Below the pieces are notes generated by a model that saw only the letters and a list, made by a program, of their open reading frames with translations, did no database searches and was not told the DNA's origin. DNA of 64,000 bases from Megalobrama amblycephala (Eukaryota; Chordata; Actinopteri; Cypriniformes; Xenocyprididae): NCBI RefSeq assembly GCF_018812025.1, contig NC_063054.1, positions 6,250,582 to 6,314,581 on the forward strand, read 5' to 3'. Both the position numbers and the translations under genes were made by a program. Positions 1-11,269 of this stretch are shown one piece after another. The stretch's first letter is position 1. Every line of letters begins with the position of its first letter.

Positions 1-1054
1 TCGTGACCATAGGTCATGTTTTGCTTCCTATTCCATTTATGACATTAACTCAGAGATTAATTGCTGAAATCATTCAGTGAAGTCAGCGGAATGTGAGTCA
101 GATATGATTGTTCCTGTGAGAGTAGAACTTGCAATGGAAAATAAAACCAAAAGCAAGGTGGTGACATTCCATGGCTCCAAGTCTGGATGTGATTAGCCTG
201 TAATGTGCAACATATGGGAGCAAGACGAGAAGAGATGGATAGTCCTTTGTAAAGACGTTCTCTAATGTAAAGATGTACACGTTTCCATCTCCCCTGTCTA
301 CTAAGTGTAAAAAGTGTCAGAGGAAACGGAAAGTAACAAAACAACGGCTAGGTTTCTGGCGCCCGAGTGTCGTTCAGAAACTGCGGTTAACTATGTAACT
401 CTGTGATGCATTCTGACATGAAAATGCCTGTTTCAGGTTAGGACCTATTTCAGAGCAGTATTGCTAATGTTAAACAGCTTTTAGATTCAAACCCGTGAGA
501 AAGGACTTCCACTTATGTTCATGCATTGATATGAAATCGGAGAACGTGATCCCAGGCAGCTGTCGCTTATAGCCCATGCTTATTATCATCTGCCATGTCC
601 TGATTTACCTCGGTATGGGCATCTGAGGCCGTGGCCTTGGAGATGGCCTGAAATCACACTTGCATGATACTGATGCTCTGCATCATTGGACAGGTCAGAG
701 CAGGCCACGTTCATGCATGACTCGTGTCTAAATCATCATGCCTAAAAATGCATAGAAGTGCCAAAGCCTGTCTTTACTCATAGTGAGTCACTCGAAAACC
801 TTTTTTTTTTATTTTATTTCTTTTATCCAAAATAATCAGAACCAGTTTTCCTCAGCTTTTAATAAAGGCAGAACAATGAGTTCATTATCAACGTCATAGC
901 AGCTCTGTCCTGATGAGGCACGTTTTGTTTTTTTTGTTTGTTTTGTTTTTTTGTGTTGGTGAACTATTGTGCACCAGGGATTTATCATCTGTTGCTTATT
1001 CTTAACAGATTTCTCTGTTCCAATCATGGTTCACTTACTGTGAATTTATTATAG
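1..1054. other. Unclassified intergenic DNA at left edge
   Basis: No coding exon or element terminus recognised; a T-rich tract with TTTTG repeats lies near 926-955. Confidence 0.35.
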
Positions 1055-1500
1055 TTAAAGGGTTAGTTCAAATGAAAATTCATGTCGTTCCACACCCGTA
1101 AGACCTTTGTTCATCTTCGGAACACAAATTAAGATATTTTTTGATTAAAATCTGATGGCTCATTGAGGCCTCCATTGCCAGCAAGACATTTAACACCTAC
1201 AGATGCCCAGAATGCTACTAAAGACATATTTAAAACAGTTCATGTGACTACAGTGGTTCAACCTTAACGTTATGAAGTGACGAGAATACTTTTTGCGTGC
1301 CAAAAAACAAAAATAACGACTTTAGTGAATGGGCGATTTCAAAACACTGCTTCATGAAGCTTCAAAGCATTACGAATCTTTTGTTTCGAATCAGTGGTTC
1401 AGAAGCGTGTATCAAACTGCCAAAGTCACTTGATTTCAGTAAATGAGGCTTCGTTATGATTTCAATGGATCACCACTGGGGGGGTGTGACACTGGCAGTT
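1055..1500. mobile_element. Angel-like TTAA element, truncated on the right
   Basis: TTAAAGGGTTAGTTCAAATG, then CGTTCCACACCCGTAAGACC and ACTACAGTGGTTCAACCTTA. The right arm is missing beyond about 1500. The intact ACCTTAACGTTATGAAG at about 1261 is the empty-site reference for the nested insertion at 41.6 kb. Confidence 0.65.
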
Positions 1501-1589
1501 TGGCAGTTTTCTCATTTGTAAGTCACATTGGATAAAAGCATCTGCTAAATGATTAAATAAATGAAACAGCGCAACATTTTGATTATCAA

Positions 1590-2405
1590 CAAAGTCCCTT
1601 TAAGACAAAGTCAGTTCACTCGGTGGCCATCTTTGAAACGCCTCTCGGGCATTGAAGTGCAGCTCCTATCTTTTTGAATGGGAAAACATCAAATTCTCTA
1701 AAGCTGTTTGCCAAGCTTTCGATTAAATTTCATATTTGAAATCACCAATGAAATCTGACAACTGTCTCATAAATATTGTTTCTAAAGGCCAGAACATACC
1801 AAGCCGACGCCGACGAACTAGTGGTGACGAAAGCATACTGTGGGGTTGGCTCACGTCTGCAGCGTCTGTGTCCAAAGTTGGCCTGACACACCAAACTAAC
1901 ACTAAACAGCCGACGGCCAAGTAGCACGTCAGTTCTGTGCCTGAGTGAGATGAAATACCTTTCCGAACCAGCAGGTGGCAGTATCTGAACAGCCAATCAG
2001 AATGATTCAGATGGCCCGACGGGCCTGACGAGCTCTGACGGCGATTCAACTTTTCGAATCGGCCGAAAAAAAGCCGACGAGGACCAACTTCAGCCGACGG
2101 TCTGGAACACACTGAGAAAACTTAGTCAGCCGACGAAAAAAAACTGCCCGACGGCCGACCGCCGGCTTGGTGTGTTCCTGCCTTAAACGCTCGAATCATG
2201 ACAAAAACATTTGTCATGATATTTGGTATTTTTTAGGCTGGATCAAGCTAATGTGCATGCGCAGTCCTAAATGCGCATCTCTTGTGCCTCATTTCGGAGG
2301 CGTGCATCTGACTTTTCTATAGAAACCGGAGCTTCTACCAGCTGCTGCAGTGACGCGATGACTCTTATTTAGAAGGCGGGACTTATTCCGCCATATCGCG
2401 CGTTG
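1590..2405. repeat. Dispersed repeat, host of MITE copy 1; inverted relative at 22.0-22.4 kb
   Basis: Outside the inserted MITE this stretch is the reverse complement of 21993-22393, including the conserved words CTTTAAGACAA, GCTGTTTGCCAAGCTTTCGAT, GGCTGGATCAAGCTAATG, GGAGCTTCTA and GGCGGGACTTATTCCGCCATAT (each with a few changes). Function and class unknown. Confidence 0.7.
1786..2183. mobile_element. Harbinger-like MITE, copy 1
   Basis: About 398 bp with terminal inverted repeats (AGGCCAGAACATACCAAGCC versus GGCTTGGTGTGTTCCTGCCT) and a 3-bp TAA duplication (1783-1785 and 2184-2186). The empty site GTTTCTAAACGC is preserved in the inverted paralogous copy near 22221. TWA duplications are typical of PIF/Harbinger. 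Rich in CGACG/CGGCC words, much higher GC than its surroundings. Confidence 0.75.
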
Positions 2406-3124
2406 GACTTTCTCCCATTCATAATAATACGAGTGATGCGTCTTGTGTTATTCTGTAGTCTTTATCAATCACGCGACTCACTTTCTTCATTCCAGTCGGC
2501 CCATGTTAAGAAAATATTTGTGCATTCGAATTCTTAGGTAAGATGACGTAAAATTGTAACAGCTGCTTCTGTCTGTACTGTATTGACTTCTTTGCTTGCT
2601 TTCATCACTTTTGCTTTTATTCTTGTGCACTGACTCATTCATTAAGCAATCAGAGTTCTCTCTCTCACCAGGGCCTGGACTTTGACTAGGCCCCGCCCAA
2701 AGCAATCGGCACGCGGAAACTCGACAACAACAACAACGCCTGGCATGAGTGTTACAAGACTTTAATTGTGGCTCATGATACTATACCATCCAAATTATAG
2801 CAACAGCACTGATGTTGACTAGATGTTGTGTTAAAAGCATATTATTCTAGATTAACTTTAACTTGAATACTCATATAGAAATGGAGGTCTCAGCACACTG
2901 CAGTCCCTCTGGCTGAACCCGTGGCCGCATTATGCATATTGTTTGTTTGTTTCTATGCTTCTTCTATCTAACGTCTTTGCTGTTGGTTTCTTCCTACTCT
3001 TCCACTTCTTCTTCTCCTTACTTGGCGGCCACGGCCAGTGCAGCTGGTATGCAACTTAAAGGTGCATTGCTGCCACCTACAGTACTGGAGTGTGAAACAG
3101 ATTAGTGGGGAAAAAAACAGGTGA
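2406..3124. other. Unclassified intergenic DNA
   Basis: Mixed sequence with short open frames only, none with recognisable protein content. Confidence 0.4.
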
Positions 3125-3366
3125 TGACTGCGTGCGTGGCGGGTGGTGGGCCGGAGTACTGGCCGTTCTGTGATTCTCTAGATCACACAGATGGCCAGTC
3201 CGCCCCTGTCTCTCACCAACGGCCCAAAGCCGATTCAACATGCTGAATCGGCCCCAAAAAAAACCCCAGAAGGCTTCTGACTAGGGCCAGAAGTGCAGAA
3301 CACACTGAAAAATGGCCCTACGTTGCCCAACACCTGACCGTCAGCTTGGTGTGTCCTGGCCTTAAC
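3125..3366. repeat. Diverged partial relative of the Harbinger-like MITE
   Basis: Shares the layout of the right two thirds of the 1.8-kb element (GATTCAAC...CGAATCGGCC-like box, GAACACACTGAAAA, GTCAGCTTGGTGTGTCCTG) but most CGACG words are changed, partly by CpG decay. The left end is not clear. Confidence 0.5.
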
Positions 3367-3499
3367 ACCACCCCTAAGCCTAACCAAAAATGGGGCATAA
3401 CCAGGACATCAGAAAACATATAAAAGAGATTGTGCGAAGAGATTGCCACCAAGTTAACATTTTGATTTAATGTTTAAACGATGCTCAATTGATACTAAG

Positions 3500-4085
3500 G
3501 CAATAAAAATTATCCCCCACACCATTATACCAGCAGCAGCCTGACAGGCAGGATGGATCCATGCTTTCACGTTTCTGATGCTACCGTCCAAACGTTGCAG
3601 CGGAAATCGAGACTCATCAGATCAGGCAACATTTTTCCAATCTTCTATTGTTCAATTTTGGTGAGCCTGTAAGAATTGTATCCTCAGTTTCCTGTTCTTA
3701 GCACCGGTGTGGTTTTCAGCTGCTGTAGCACATCTGCTTCAAGGTTTGATGTGTTATGTGTTCAGACATGCTCTTTTGCAGACCTTGGTTGTAACAAGAG
3801 GTTATTTGAGTTACTGTTGTCTTTCTATCAGCTCGAACCAGTCTGGCCAGTCTCCTCTGAACCCTGACATCAACAAGGCGTTTTCGCCCACAGAACAGCC
3901 ACTCACTGGATATTTTGTCTTTTTCAGACCATTCTCTGTAAACACTAGAGATAGTTGTTTGAGTTGCTGCCATGTGATTGGATGATGATATACTTATTTT
4001 TGCTCATTATGAGTTAATGAGCAGTTGAACAGGTGTACCTAATGACAATTGGCTAATGACAATTATTATACATGTATGTTTGAGA
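3500..4085 (-). pseudogene. Tc1/mariner-like transposase remnant
   Basis: On the minus strand the frame at 3716-3973 reads YREWSEKDKISSEWLFCGRK, VQRRLARLVRADRKTTVTQI, THQTLKQMCYSS, a Tc1-type N-terminal DNA-binding region (RRLxRLVRxxRxATVxEI pattern). Downstream sequence to about 3500 is the start of the catalytic part with the reading frame lost. GGTGTACCTAATGACAATTG near 4032 resembles a Tc1 terminal region. Internally deleted and inactive. Confidence 0.65.
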
Positions 4086-4403
4086 CTAAAGACTTGATTA
4101 TAATTTTCAACTTTGTTCAGGGTGATTAAATTAATTGTCTGTTTGTTTTTCAGTAATTGTAATTAGACCCACTATAGAAAAAATGGCACCAAAAGCGCTG
4201 CTGAAAAAACGTTATTAATAATAAATAGAAAAAAAAAATGTTATACTATTTTGGTGGTTATTATATGCTATTCAAAATAGTTTATTCCTTTGTCAAAGTA
4301 TTTGTATTCAGTGACGTTTTGCCATGTGACTATTGCGCCCCTGAATATTGATGAAGAAACTAAAGTAATGCAAAAATAAATGATAAAATAATAGTATACT
4401 GTA

Positions 4404-5230
4404 TTAAAGGGTTAGTTGCACCCAAAAGTGAAATTTCTGTCATTATTTACTCACCGTCATGTCGTTCCACACCCGTAAGACCTTTCATTCATCTTCAGAA
4501 CACAAATGAAGATATTTTTGATAAAATCCAAGTGAGGCCTCCATTGCCAGCAAGATTATTAACACTCTCAAGATACTAAAGAAAGGTACTAAAGACATAT
4601 TTAAAACAGTTTCATGTGACTACAGTAGTTCAAAAGTGACGAGAATACTTTTTGTGCGCCAAAATAAACAAAATAACGACTTTATTCAACAATGTCTAGT
4701 GATGCTTTACGAATCTTTGGTTTCAAATCAAGTGGTTCGGAACGTGTATCAAACTGCCGAAGTCACACAAACCTTTGAAATTTCGAAACACTTATGATGT
4801 AACGAATCCTCGTTTACTGAAATCACATGATTTTCACGCTCCGAACCACTGATTCGAAACAAAAGATTTGTAAATCTTTGAAGCTTCATGAAGCAGTGTT
4901 TTGAAATTCGCCCTTCACTAGATATTGTTGAATAAAGTCGTTTTGTTTGGTTTTTTGGTGCACAAAAAGTATTCTCATCGCTTCATAACATTAAGGTTGA
5001 ACAACTGTAGTCACATGAACTGTTTTAAATATGTCTTTAGTAGCATTCTGGGCATTGAAAGTGTTTATTGTCTTGCTAGCAATTGCAGGCCCCACTGAGC
5101 CATCGGATTTTATCAAAAATATCTTAATTTGTGTTCCAAAGATGAACAAAGGTCTTACGGGTGTGAAACAACATGAGGAGTGAGTAATTAATGACAAGAA
5201 TTTTCATTTTTGGGTGAACTAACCCTTTAA
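4404..5230. mobile_element. TTAA-flanked inverted-repeat element (Angel-like family), full copy
   Basis: Begins TTAAAGGGTTAGTTGCACCC and ends GGGTGAACTAACCCTTTAA. The two halves are inverted copies of each other over most of their length (CGTTCCACACCCGTAAGACC versus GGTCTTACGGGTGTGAAACA), so the whole 827 bp could fold into a long hairpin. Non-coding. Similarity to Angel elements of teleosts is from memory of the family. Confidence 0.7.
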
Positions 5231-6183
5231 GAAGTTAATATAAAGGGGGACTGACTGGGGGCCTTTTACACCTAATGTGGATAGCTGGATTTATATTAAC
5301 ATGATTTGATTAAAACTTCTTTTACCATTTCTTTTTGTACTAATTTTATTTATTCATCCATATTCAGCCAACCAAAAAAAAAAACTAAAAAAAAAACTTT
5401 AAGGGTGACTTTTCCCCTGTTCTACCCTACACCAGAGCCCAGAGACCTTGGCAGGAACTGTAGTTTGCCCCAGACTGATGATGTGTTTTGTTATTGAAAA
5501 TGAGTTTGTTTAATTCTCAGTAGTGTTTTTCATGCCAGAATGTTGCAACTTGTATCCTTTCATTGCTGTTAGTGTAGACATTCCCATGTATGATAAAGAG
5601 GGAACAAGAGAGACAGCGAAAGAGAAAAAAAATCAAGGGGAAAAGGGAGTGTGGTGATTTATTTTGGTTCACACACTGTGGTATGTTATTTCACAAGAGG
5701 CCCTTGGCCAGATAAGGGATTCGTGTTTTAAAATATGATTGATCGTGGAATTCTGCTCTGTGATTCTAACGCAGAGCTTACGACTGTTACGCTCATATAT
5801 CGTTTTATGTAACATAGAAAAGAGATAAAAGACATTATTTTACAAGAAAGTCCAGATCGCTGTCATACACAACATTTTTGTACAAATTGCAGTGCCAAAA
5901 CTGTTGTGTCTAGAGACCCCACAACATCTGGGAGGTTTAGAGAACTGGAACAGATAGACACATCTGGTGTGATTTGTGTAGGCCAGAAATGTTTGTTAAA
6001 GCTGCAAGAAATCAGGCATGTGTGATAAACAAATGGACACCGTATAGCGCAAATGGAGAAATTTGCTTTTGTTTCTCCCAAGCCAAAAAACAAACGTTTC
6101 GGAAGAGATATGAAATATGTTGTAAACTTGGCTCAGATTTGCTGAGATACCAAAATGTCCTATCAAAAGTCAGAGGATTGAAC
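5231..6183. other. Unclassified intergenic DNA
   Basis: No repeat or gene recognised. Poly-A/T tracts at about 5371-5400. Confidence 0.4.
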
Positions 6184-6400
6184 TTAAAGAAACAGTTCAC
6201 CTAAAAAAAATTTGAAAATTCTGTGATAATTTACTCACCCTCATGTTGTTCCAAACCTGCATGACTTTCTTTCCTCCGTGGAATGTAAAAGAAGATATTT
6301 TGATGTTTTTTTTTTTTTTCTCCAAATCCCCATTTGACCCCATTGACTTTCATTGTATGAAACATTTTTGCAATAAACCTTCATTAAACATTCCTAGACG
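6184..6400. mobile_element. Angel-like TTAA element, left end only
   Basis: TTAAAGAAACAGTTCACCTA followed by TTACTCACCCTCATGTTGTT; fades out after about 200 bases. Confidence 0.5.
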
Positions 6401-7366
6401 TTTTATATCACTAAACGAGTGTTCTGGTATCAGACAAACTCACTGACACCCAGGCCAAAGCTGAAGGGTGTTTCTTTGCAAAGCTGTTTATCTGCATTAG
6501 ATTATTCCCTTTAAACAAGTATGAAGCACAAGGGAAGAATTACAGACAGCCCATGATGTAGCTGAAAATGTATGAGGACCTTATTCACTGAGACAGAAAG
6601 AAAGGAAAAGACAACAGTAGTTAATTTGTAAGGAGTGAAAGTAAGACTGAATTGCAAAGAAAGAGAGGGAGTAGGAGGAGTGTGCATTGTCACGCTGCTG
6701 GAATGTTGTGAGGGCGTTCGCCGGTGTGACTAAAGCATTTCTCACAGATGTAATCTGAGCAGGCCATCTTCAGCGTTAGCTTGGCAATGGAGGTCCAGGA
6801 TGTAGGCGTTTTGGTTTGATACTCCAGTTTTTTTTTTTTTTCTTTCAGAGAGGACAGTAAACAAAGTAGTAATATGCTACTAGAACATTCATGGGTGATG
6901 AGATGTGGCCTGAAATTACCCTGTGCATTCTGTGGACCTCAACACAGAGTTTTCTTGCTCTGTGGCAAATTTTGATTCATGCATCCCTGAATCAATTCAA
7001 AGCATGAATTCAGATTTTTCATATTAGTTGTCTGTGTTAGTTTTAAAGGTCCCGTTCTTCGTGGTTTTTTGAAGCTTTGATTGTGTTTATAGTGTGCAAT
7101 ATAACATGTGTTCATGTTTCGCGTGTAAAAAAACACAGTATTTTTCACATAATTTACTTATCTGTATACCGCTGTTTCCACTGTCATAAAAACGGGCTGA
7201 TGACTTCCTTGTTCTATGAAGTCCCTCCTTCAGAAATACGTAACGAGTTCTGATTGTGCCAGCGGTTCCTGTGTTGTGATTCGACAGCAGCTTAGCGAAC
7301 CTTGCCCGGAAAGGTCACGCCTCTTACCATAACGGGGAGATGCATGCGCTCAGTGTTATTGTAAAC

Positions 7367-7479
7367 ATGTCTTTAATTTTACCCTATCAATTTGAGCCGG
7401 AATCAGACCCGGAGAACATAGATGAAGAGGATCGAGTAGAACCTGTGCAAACACGTCTTTTACAGGATGTGTCACAATG
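7367..7479 (+). pseudogene. P2X7-tail-like first exon inside TTAA element
   Basis: ATG at 7367 begins MSLILPYQFEPESDPENIDE and continues acidic to DVSQW, where a GTAAGC donor interrupts it. PYQFEPE followed by an acidic stretch and a W at the splice site resembles the start of the short P2X7 C-terminal-domain-like proteins of fish, but the diagnostic cysteine-rich part would be in a missing exon. The family assignment is therefore tentative. Confidence 0.4.
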
Positions 7480-7786
7480 GTAAGCTGTTTATTTACAGTA
7501 GGTAACGTTACATAGGCCTAAACATAGAACAATGATTCGCGTGGCTGCAGCTAAACCAGCATGTGGTTAAACAGTAAACAACAGATATAATCAACAAATA
7601 ATTTAAACTGATCATAACAAACACCAACAATCGATGGTGTCCGGTTGAATTACTACACTTTTTAAAAGTTTTGGTCGGATAAGTTTCAATTGCCATCTAG
7701 TTAACAAAGCTAAACAGCGTTGCCCTTTGTGTGATAAGTTACAGAAACTGTTAAACGCACCAACGTAAATAATAAAATGCACTTAC

Positions 7787-8062
7787 AGGTTGTGGTCCAC
7801 AAACAACGCCTTCTCCAGACAAAGAGGGAACTGCTCCATCTTTCAAAAATAATCTTTGTGCGAATCCGGCATTAAACTGACTGAGATTGAGGAAGCTGTC
7901 CTCAGTAAAATGTGCTGCACATAGTTTAACATGTGGATTATAATTTTCGGGAACCGAGTTAAACATAAATTGTAACCACTGATTTCTAAGTACAGCGTCC
8001 CTGGGAAGGCCAAACAAAGGTGATTGGACTGCGGGATGAAAATAACAGCGCTTCGACGACAT
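7787..8062 (-). pseudogene. THAP-like zinc-finger first exon inside TTAA element
   Basis: From ATG 8062 the frame reads MSSKRCYFHP, SPLFGLPRDAVLRNQWLQF, NPHVKLCAAHF, LKDGAVPSL and stops at a good GTAAGT donor. This matches the THAP layout: Cys near the start, GLP/GFP, R..W, C-x2-HF, then A-V-PS-L. The second metal ligand is His instead of Cys (C-x2-H). THAP domains bind DNA and occur in several transposases. No following exon is visible, so it cannot make a full protein here. Confidence 0.65.
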
Positions 8063-8374
8063 GGCGACAAACACACTCTACAAACGCAACTCTTGCTCTT
8101 CTCCGTGGGAGCGCAACAAGACCACGCCCCCTTTTTTTGTGTATTCCTGTGGGCGGAGGTTAGTCAAAACACAGTTTTAGTGACGTCATTAAAGAAGGAA
8201 GTAGAGGGATGTAGTCCAAACAGGCCGTTCGTTGTAGGCTATTTCTGTTAAATAAAATATCTCGCTTGGCATTGAACTTTGAGCTTTAAAATTTTACAGA
8301 TTTTATTTATACTCTAACAACAACATTACACACTAACTAAAGTTGGAAACATGGGTTCACGAAGAATGGGACCT

Positions 8375-8580
8375 TTAAAGGAACAGTTCACTCTAAAGTG
8401 AAAATGCTGTAATATTTAGTAACCCTCATGTTCTTCCAAACCCATATGAGTTTCTTTTTTATACTGTATGTGGAACTCAAGAAGTGTATTTTATAAGAAT
8501 GTTCTGGCTACTGTTTTCATTCCACTAAAAAACAGTCTTCATGCTATCTGATCATAGTGATGTGGGTATGTTTGCAAAAA
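8375..8580. mobile_element. Angel-like left end abutting the Kolobok-like element
   Basis: TTAAAGGAACAGTTCACTCT starts exactly at the right TTAA of the 7.0-8.4 kb element, followed by AACCCTCATGTTCTTCCAAA. The two elements share one TTAA. Confidence 0.5.
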
Positions 8581-8613
8581 CTCTGCAATTTGGCGCTTCA
8601 GTCAAGTCATGTT

Positions 8614-8636
8614 TATATATATATATATATATATAG
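8614..8636. repeat. (AT)n microsatellite
   Basis: About eleven TA dinucleotides in a row. Confidence 0.9.
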
Positions 8637-8998
8637 CATTTTATACGATAGATTACTTTAAAGCAAGCAGCTTTACAGTATTAAACGTGAAAAACAGTGT
8701 CAGTGTTGCTTTCAATTGCAATTTCTACTTTAAAGCAGCTCTCCAGTGTGTTCATGTTTTTACTCGGGTCTAACCGTGATGGACTCAACCGAAGATTTCC
8801 ATGTCAAAGAAGGTGGAGCTTCAGAGCCACACCTACCTCATCGCTATGGACCAATGGCAGTTTAAAGGTGTTTATCAAGCCAGAGTTTAACTTTTCTGGA
8901 AAGTTTCGCTTTGCTTTAGCAGGCTGTTTTTAAACTCCAAACGAATTTCGTTTAACCTGATTTTGTTCTTTGATTTCACTTCAAGTTACACTGGGGCC

Positions 8999-10595
8999 TT
9001 AAAGGGTTAGTTCACCCACAAATGAAAATAATGTCATTTGTTACTCACCCTCATGCCGTTCTACACCCCTAAGACCTTTGTTCATCTTCCGGAACACAAA
9101 TTAAGAGATTTTTGGATGAAATCCAATGGCTCAGTGAGGCCTGCATTGCCAGCAATGGTACTTTCTCTCTCAAGATCCATAAAGGTACTAAAAACATATT
9201 TAAATCAGTTCATGTGAGAACAGTGGTTCAATCTTAATATTATAAATCGATGAGAATATTCTTTGTGCGCCAAAAAAAACCAAAAAACTTTTTAACAATA
9301 TCTAGTGATGGCCGATTTCAAAACACTGCTTCGGAGTGTCACAAATCTTTTGTATCAAATCAGTGATTCACATCACGTGTCAAACTGCTGAAATCATGTG
9401 ATTTTGGTGCTCCGAACCACTGATTTGATTCGTAAAGCTCAGAAAGTTCATGAAGCAGTGTTTTGAAATCGGCCATCACTAGATATTGAAGTCGTTTTGT
9501 TTTTTGGCGCACAAAATACAAAGTATTCTTGCTTTATAATATTAAAATTGAACCACTGTTTTCATATGAGTACAGGTCATATAAACAAAATCAGTGACCA
9601 CAAAATGTCCACTACATTGTTACACAGAGATGACTGTATATTGTTTGGCATCATTTGAATACTTTGTGGTAAATTAGAGCATTCTGGGATATTTTGTTTT
9701 TCCACCATAGTTATAAAATGAAAGGGTAGGTTCACCCAAAAATGAAAATTCTGTCATCAGTTGTCCAAACCCATAAGACTTTCGTTCATCTTTGAACACA
9801 AATAAATTTTTAAATGAAACCTAAGAGACTTAGCTGTAAAATTAATCTGTATGAATCGAGCAGTTTAATCCAATACTTTTGAAGAGACACGATCACTTTA
9901 TATAATTCACATATGAACACTAGTAGTAACAGTAGAAGTAAAATATCTAGCTTCTGCCAGACCGCCTTCCATATTCAATTTACGAAAAAAAAAAAAAGAA
10001 AGAATAATATTTCCCCGTAAGTTGAATAGGGAAGGTGTAGAATGTAGCGTAAGTTTTTTGAACTGCCAGAGTTTTACACTTTCTTCATAAGTTGAAGGCG
10101 GTCTGGCGGAAACTAGAGATTTTACTTCATAACTTGTTAAATATGGATATTTTTTTTACACAAACGCATTCGCTTCAAGTGATTCGCATCGCATGTCAAA
10201 CTGCTGAAATCACGTGACTTTGGCACTCTGAACCACTGATTTGATTCGTAAAGCTCCGAAGCTTCATGATACAGTGTTTTCAAATCGGGCATTACTAGAT
10301 ATTGTTAAAAAGTCGTTATTTTGTTTTTTGTTTTTTTGGCACACAAAAAGTATTCTCGTCGCTTTATAATATTAAGATTGAACCACTGTACTCACATGAA
10401 CTGTTTCAAATATGTTTTTAGTACCTTTATGGATCTGGAAATACCATTGCTGGCGATGCAATCCTCACTGAGCCATCGGATTTCATAAAAAATTGCTTAA
10501 TTTGTGTTCTGAAGATGAATGGCTTAGTGGTGTAGAATGACTTGAGGGTGAGTAATAAATGACATTATTTTCATTTTTGGGTTAACTAACCCTTT
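8999..10595. mobile_element. Angel-like TTAA element interrupted by a ~600-bp module
   Basis: Left end TTAAAGGGTTAGTTCACCCA at 8999, right end GTTAACTAACCCTTTAA at 10595. Between about 9572 and 10165 sits a block also found at 12564-13240, so one copy was inserted into, or captured by, this element. Confidence 0.6.
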
Positions 10596-10735
10596 AAGTT
10601 CTTCTAAAGCCATGCAATAGTTTGTTGTGATGAACAGAACAAACTAGAAGTCATTATTCACTGATAATCTTTCCCTCCAATTGACCTTACATTGTGACTG
10701 AATAATTGAATCAATGAGTTAAACTCAATAACCTG

Positions 10736-11081
10736 GGGTGCGTTTTCCATACAATGACATAAGTAGCTACTACACTACCATAGTACAATAACAATAATTA
10801 GTTACAACTGTTTCCCGCAGCGTAGGAAGTTTGTCGCACATTTGCTTGAACCATATTGGTTAGAACTATTGCAAATGACATCACTCAGGTGAAGTAATAA
10901 GTAATTAATAGGTGTAAAGTCTAATTAATTTCAGATTATTGCAGTAAATAACGAACATGGCATCCGAGGAGTGCTCTTCTTTATTTGCTCTCTGTTGTTT
11001 TGCTCCGTTATTTTTGTTTATTGAACTAACAATGGAACTTGCGTCCATAGTTGGCTGAAGATGCATTTGGGAAATGCACCC
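10736..11081. mobile_element. Inverted-repeat MITE, GGGTGCGTTTTCC termini
   Basis: Left end GGGTGCGTTTTCCATACAATG, right end CATTTGGGAAATGCACCC. About 346 bp, non-coding. Termini of this type occur in fish Harbinger-like MITEs, but no clear target duplication can be read. Confidence 0.5.
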
Positions 11082-11269
11082 AAGATCAGTCAGATTTAGT
11101 TAATGAATCAGGTTTTGTGAAGTGGATCATTCAAGACTGATGTGAAACATTCAGTCTTGAATAGAACAATGCTTCTCTCATGAACTTTCATGTGAAAAAT
11201 TCCAGTGTATAATGACTTAAAATTAGATTCTATTCATCACAAAAGCTTCAAGACTTCAGAAAAATTAAA

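Larger units (their letters stand above)
7047..8374. mobile_element. TTAA-flanked DNA transposon derivative (Kolobok-like) with two divergent exons
   Basis: Terminal inverted repeats AGGTCCCGTTCTTCGTG (left) and CACGAAGAATGGGACCT (right) are flanked on both sides by TTAA (7043-7046 and 8375-8378). Inside, a plus-strand first exon (7367-7479) and a minus-strand THAP-like exon (7787-8062) point at each other, but no downstream exons remain in 1.3 kb, so this is an internally deleted copy. TTAA duplication together with a THAP-type protein is the Kolobok combination. The superfamily call is inference. Confidence 0.75.
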
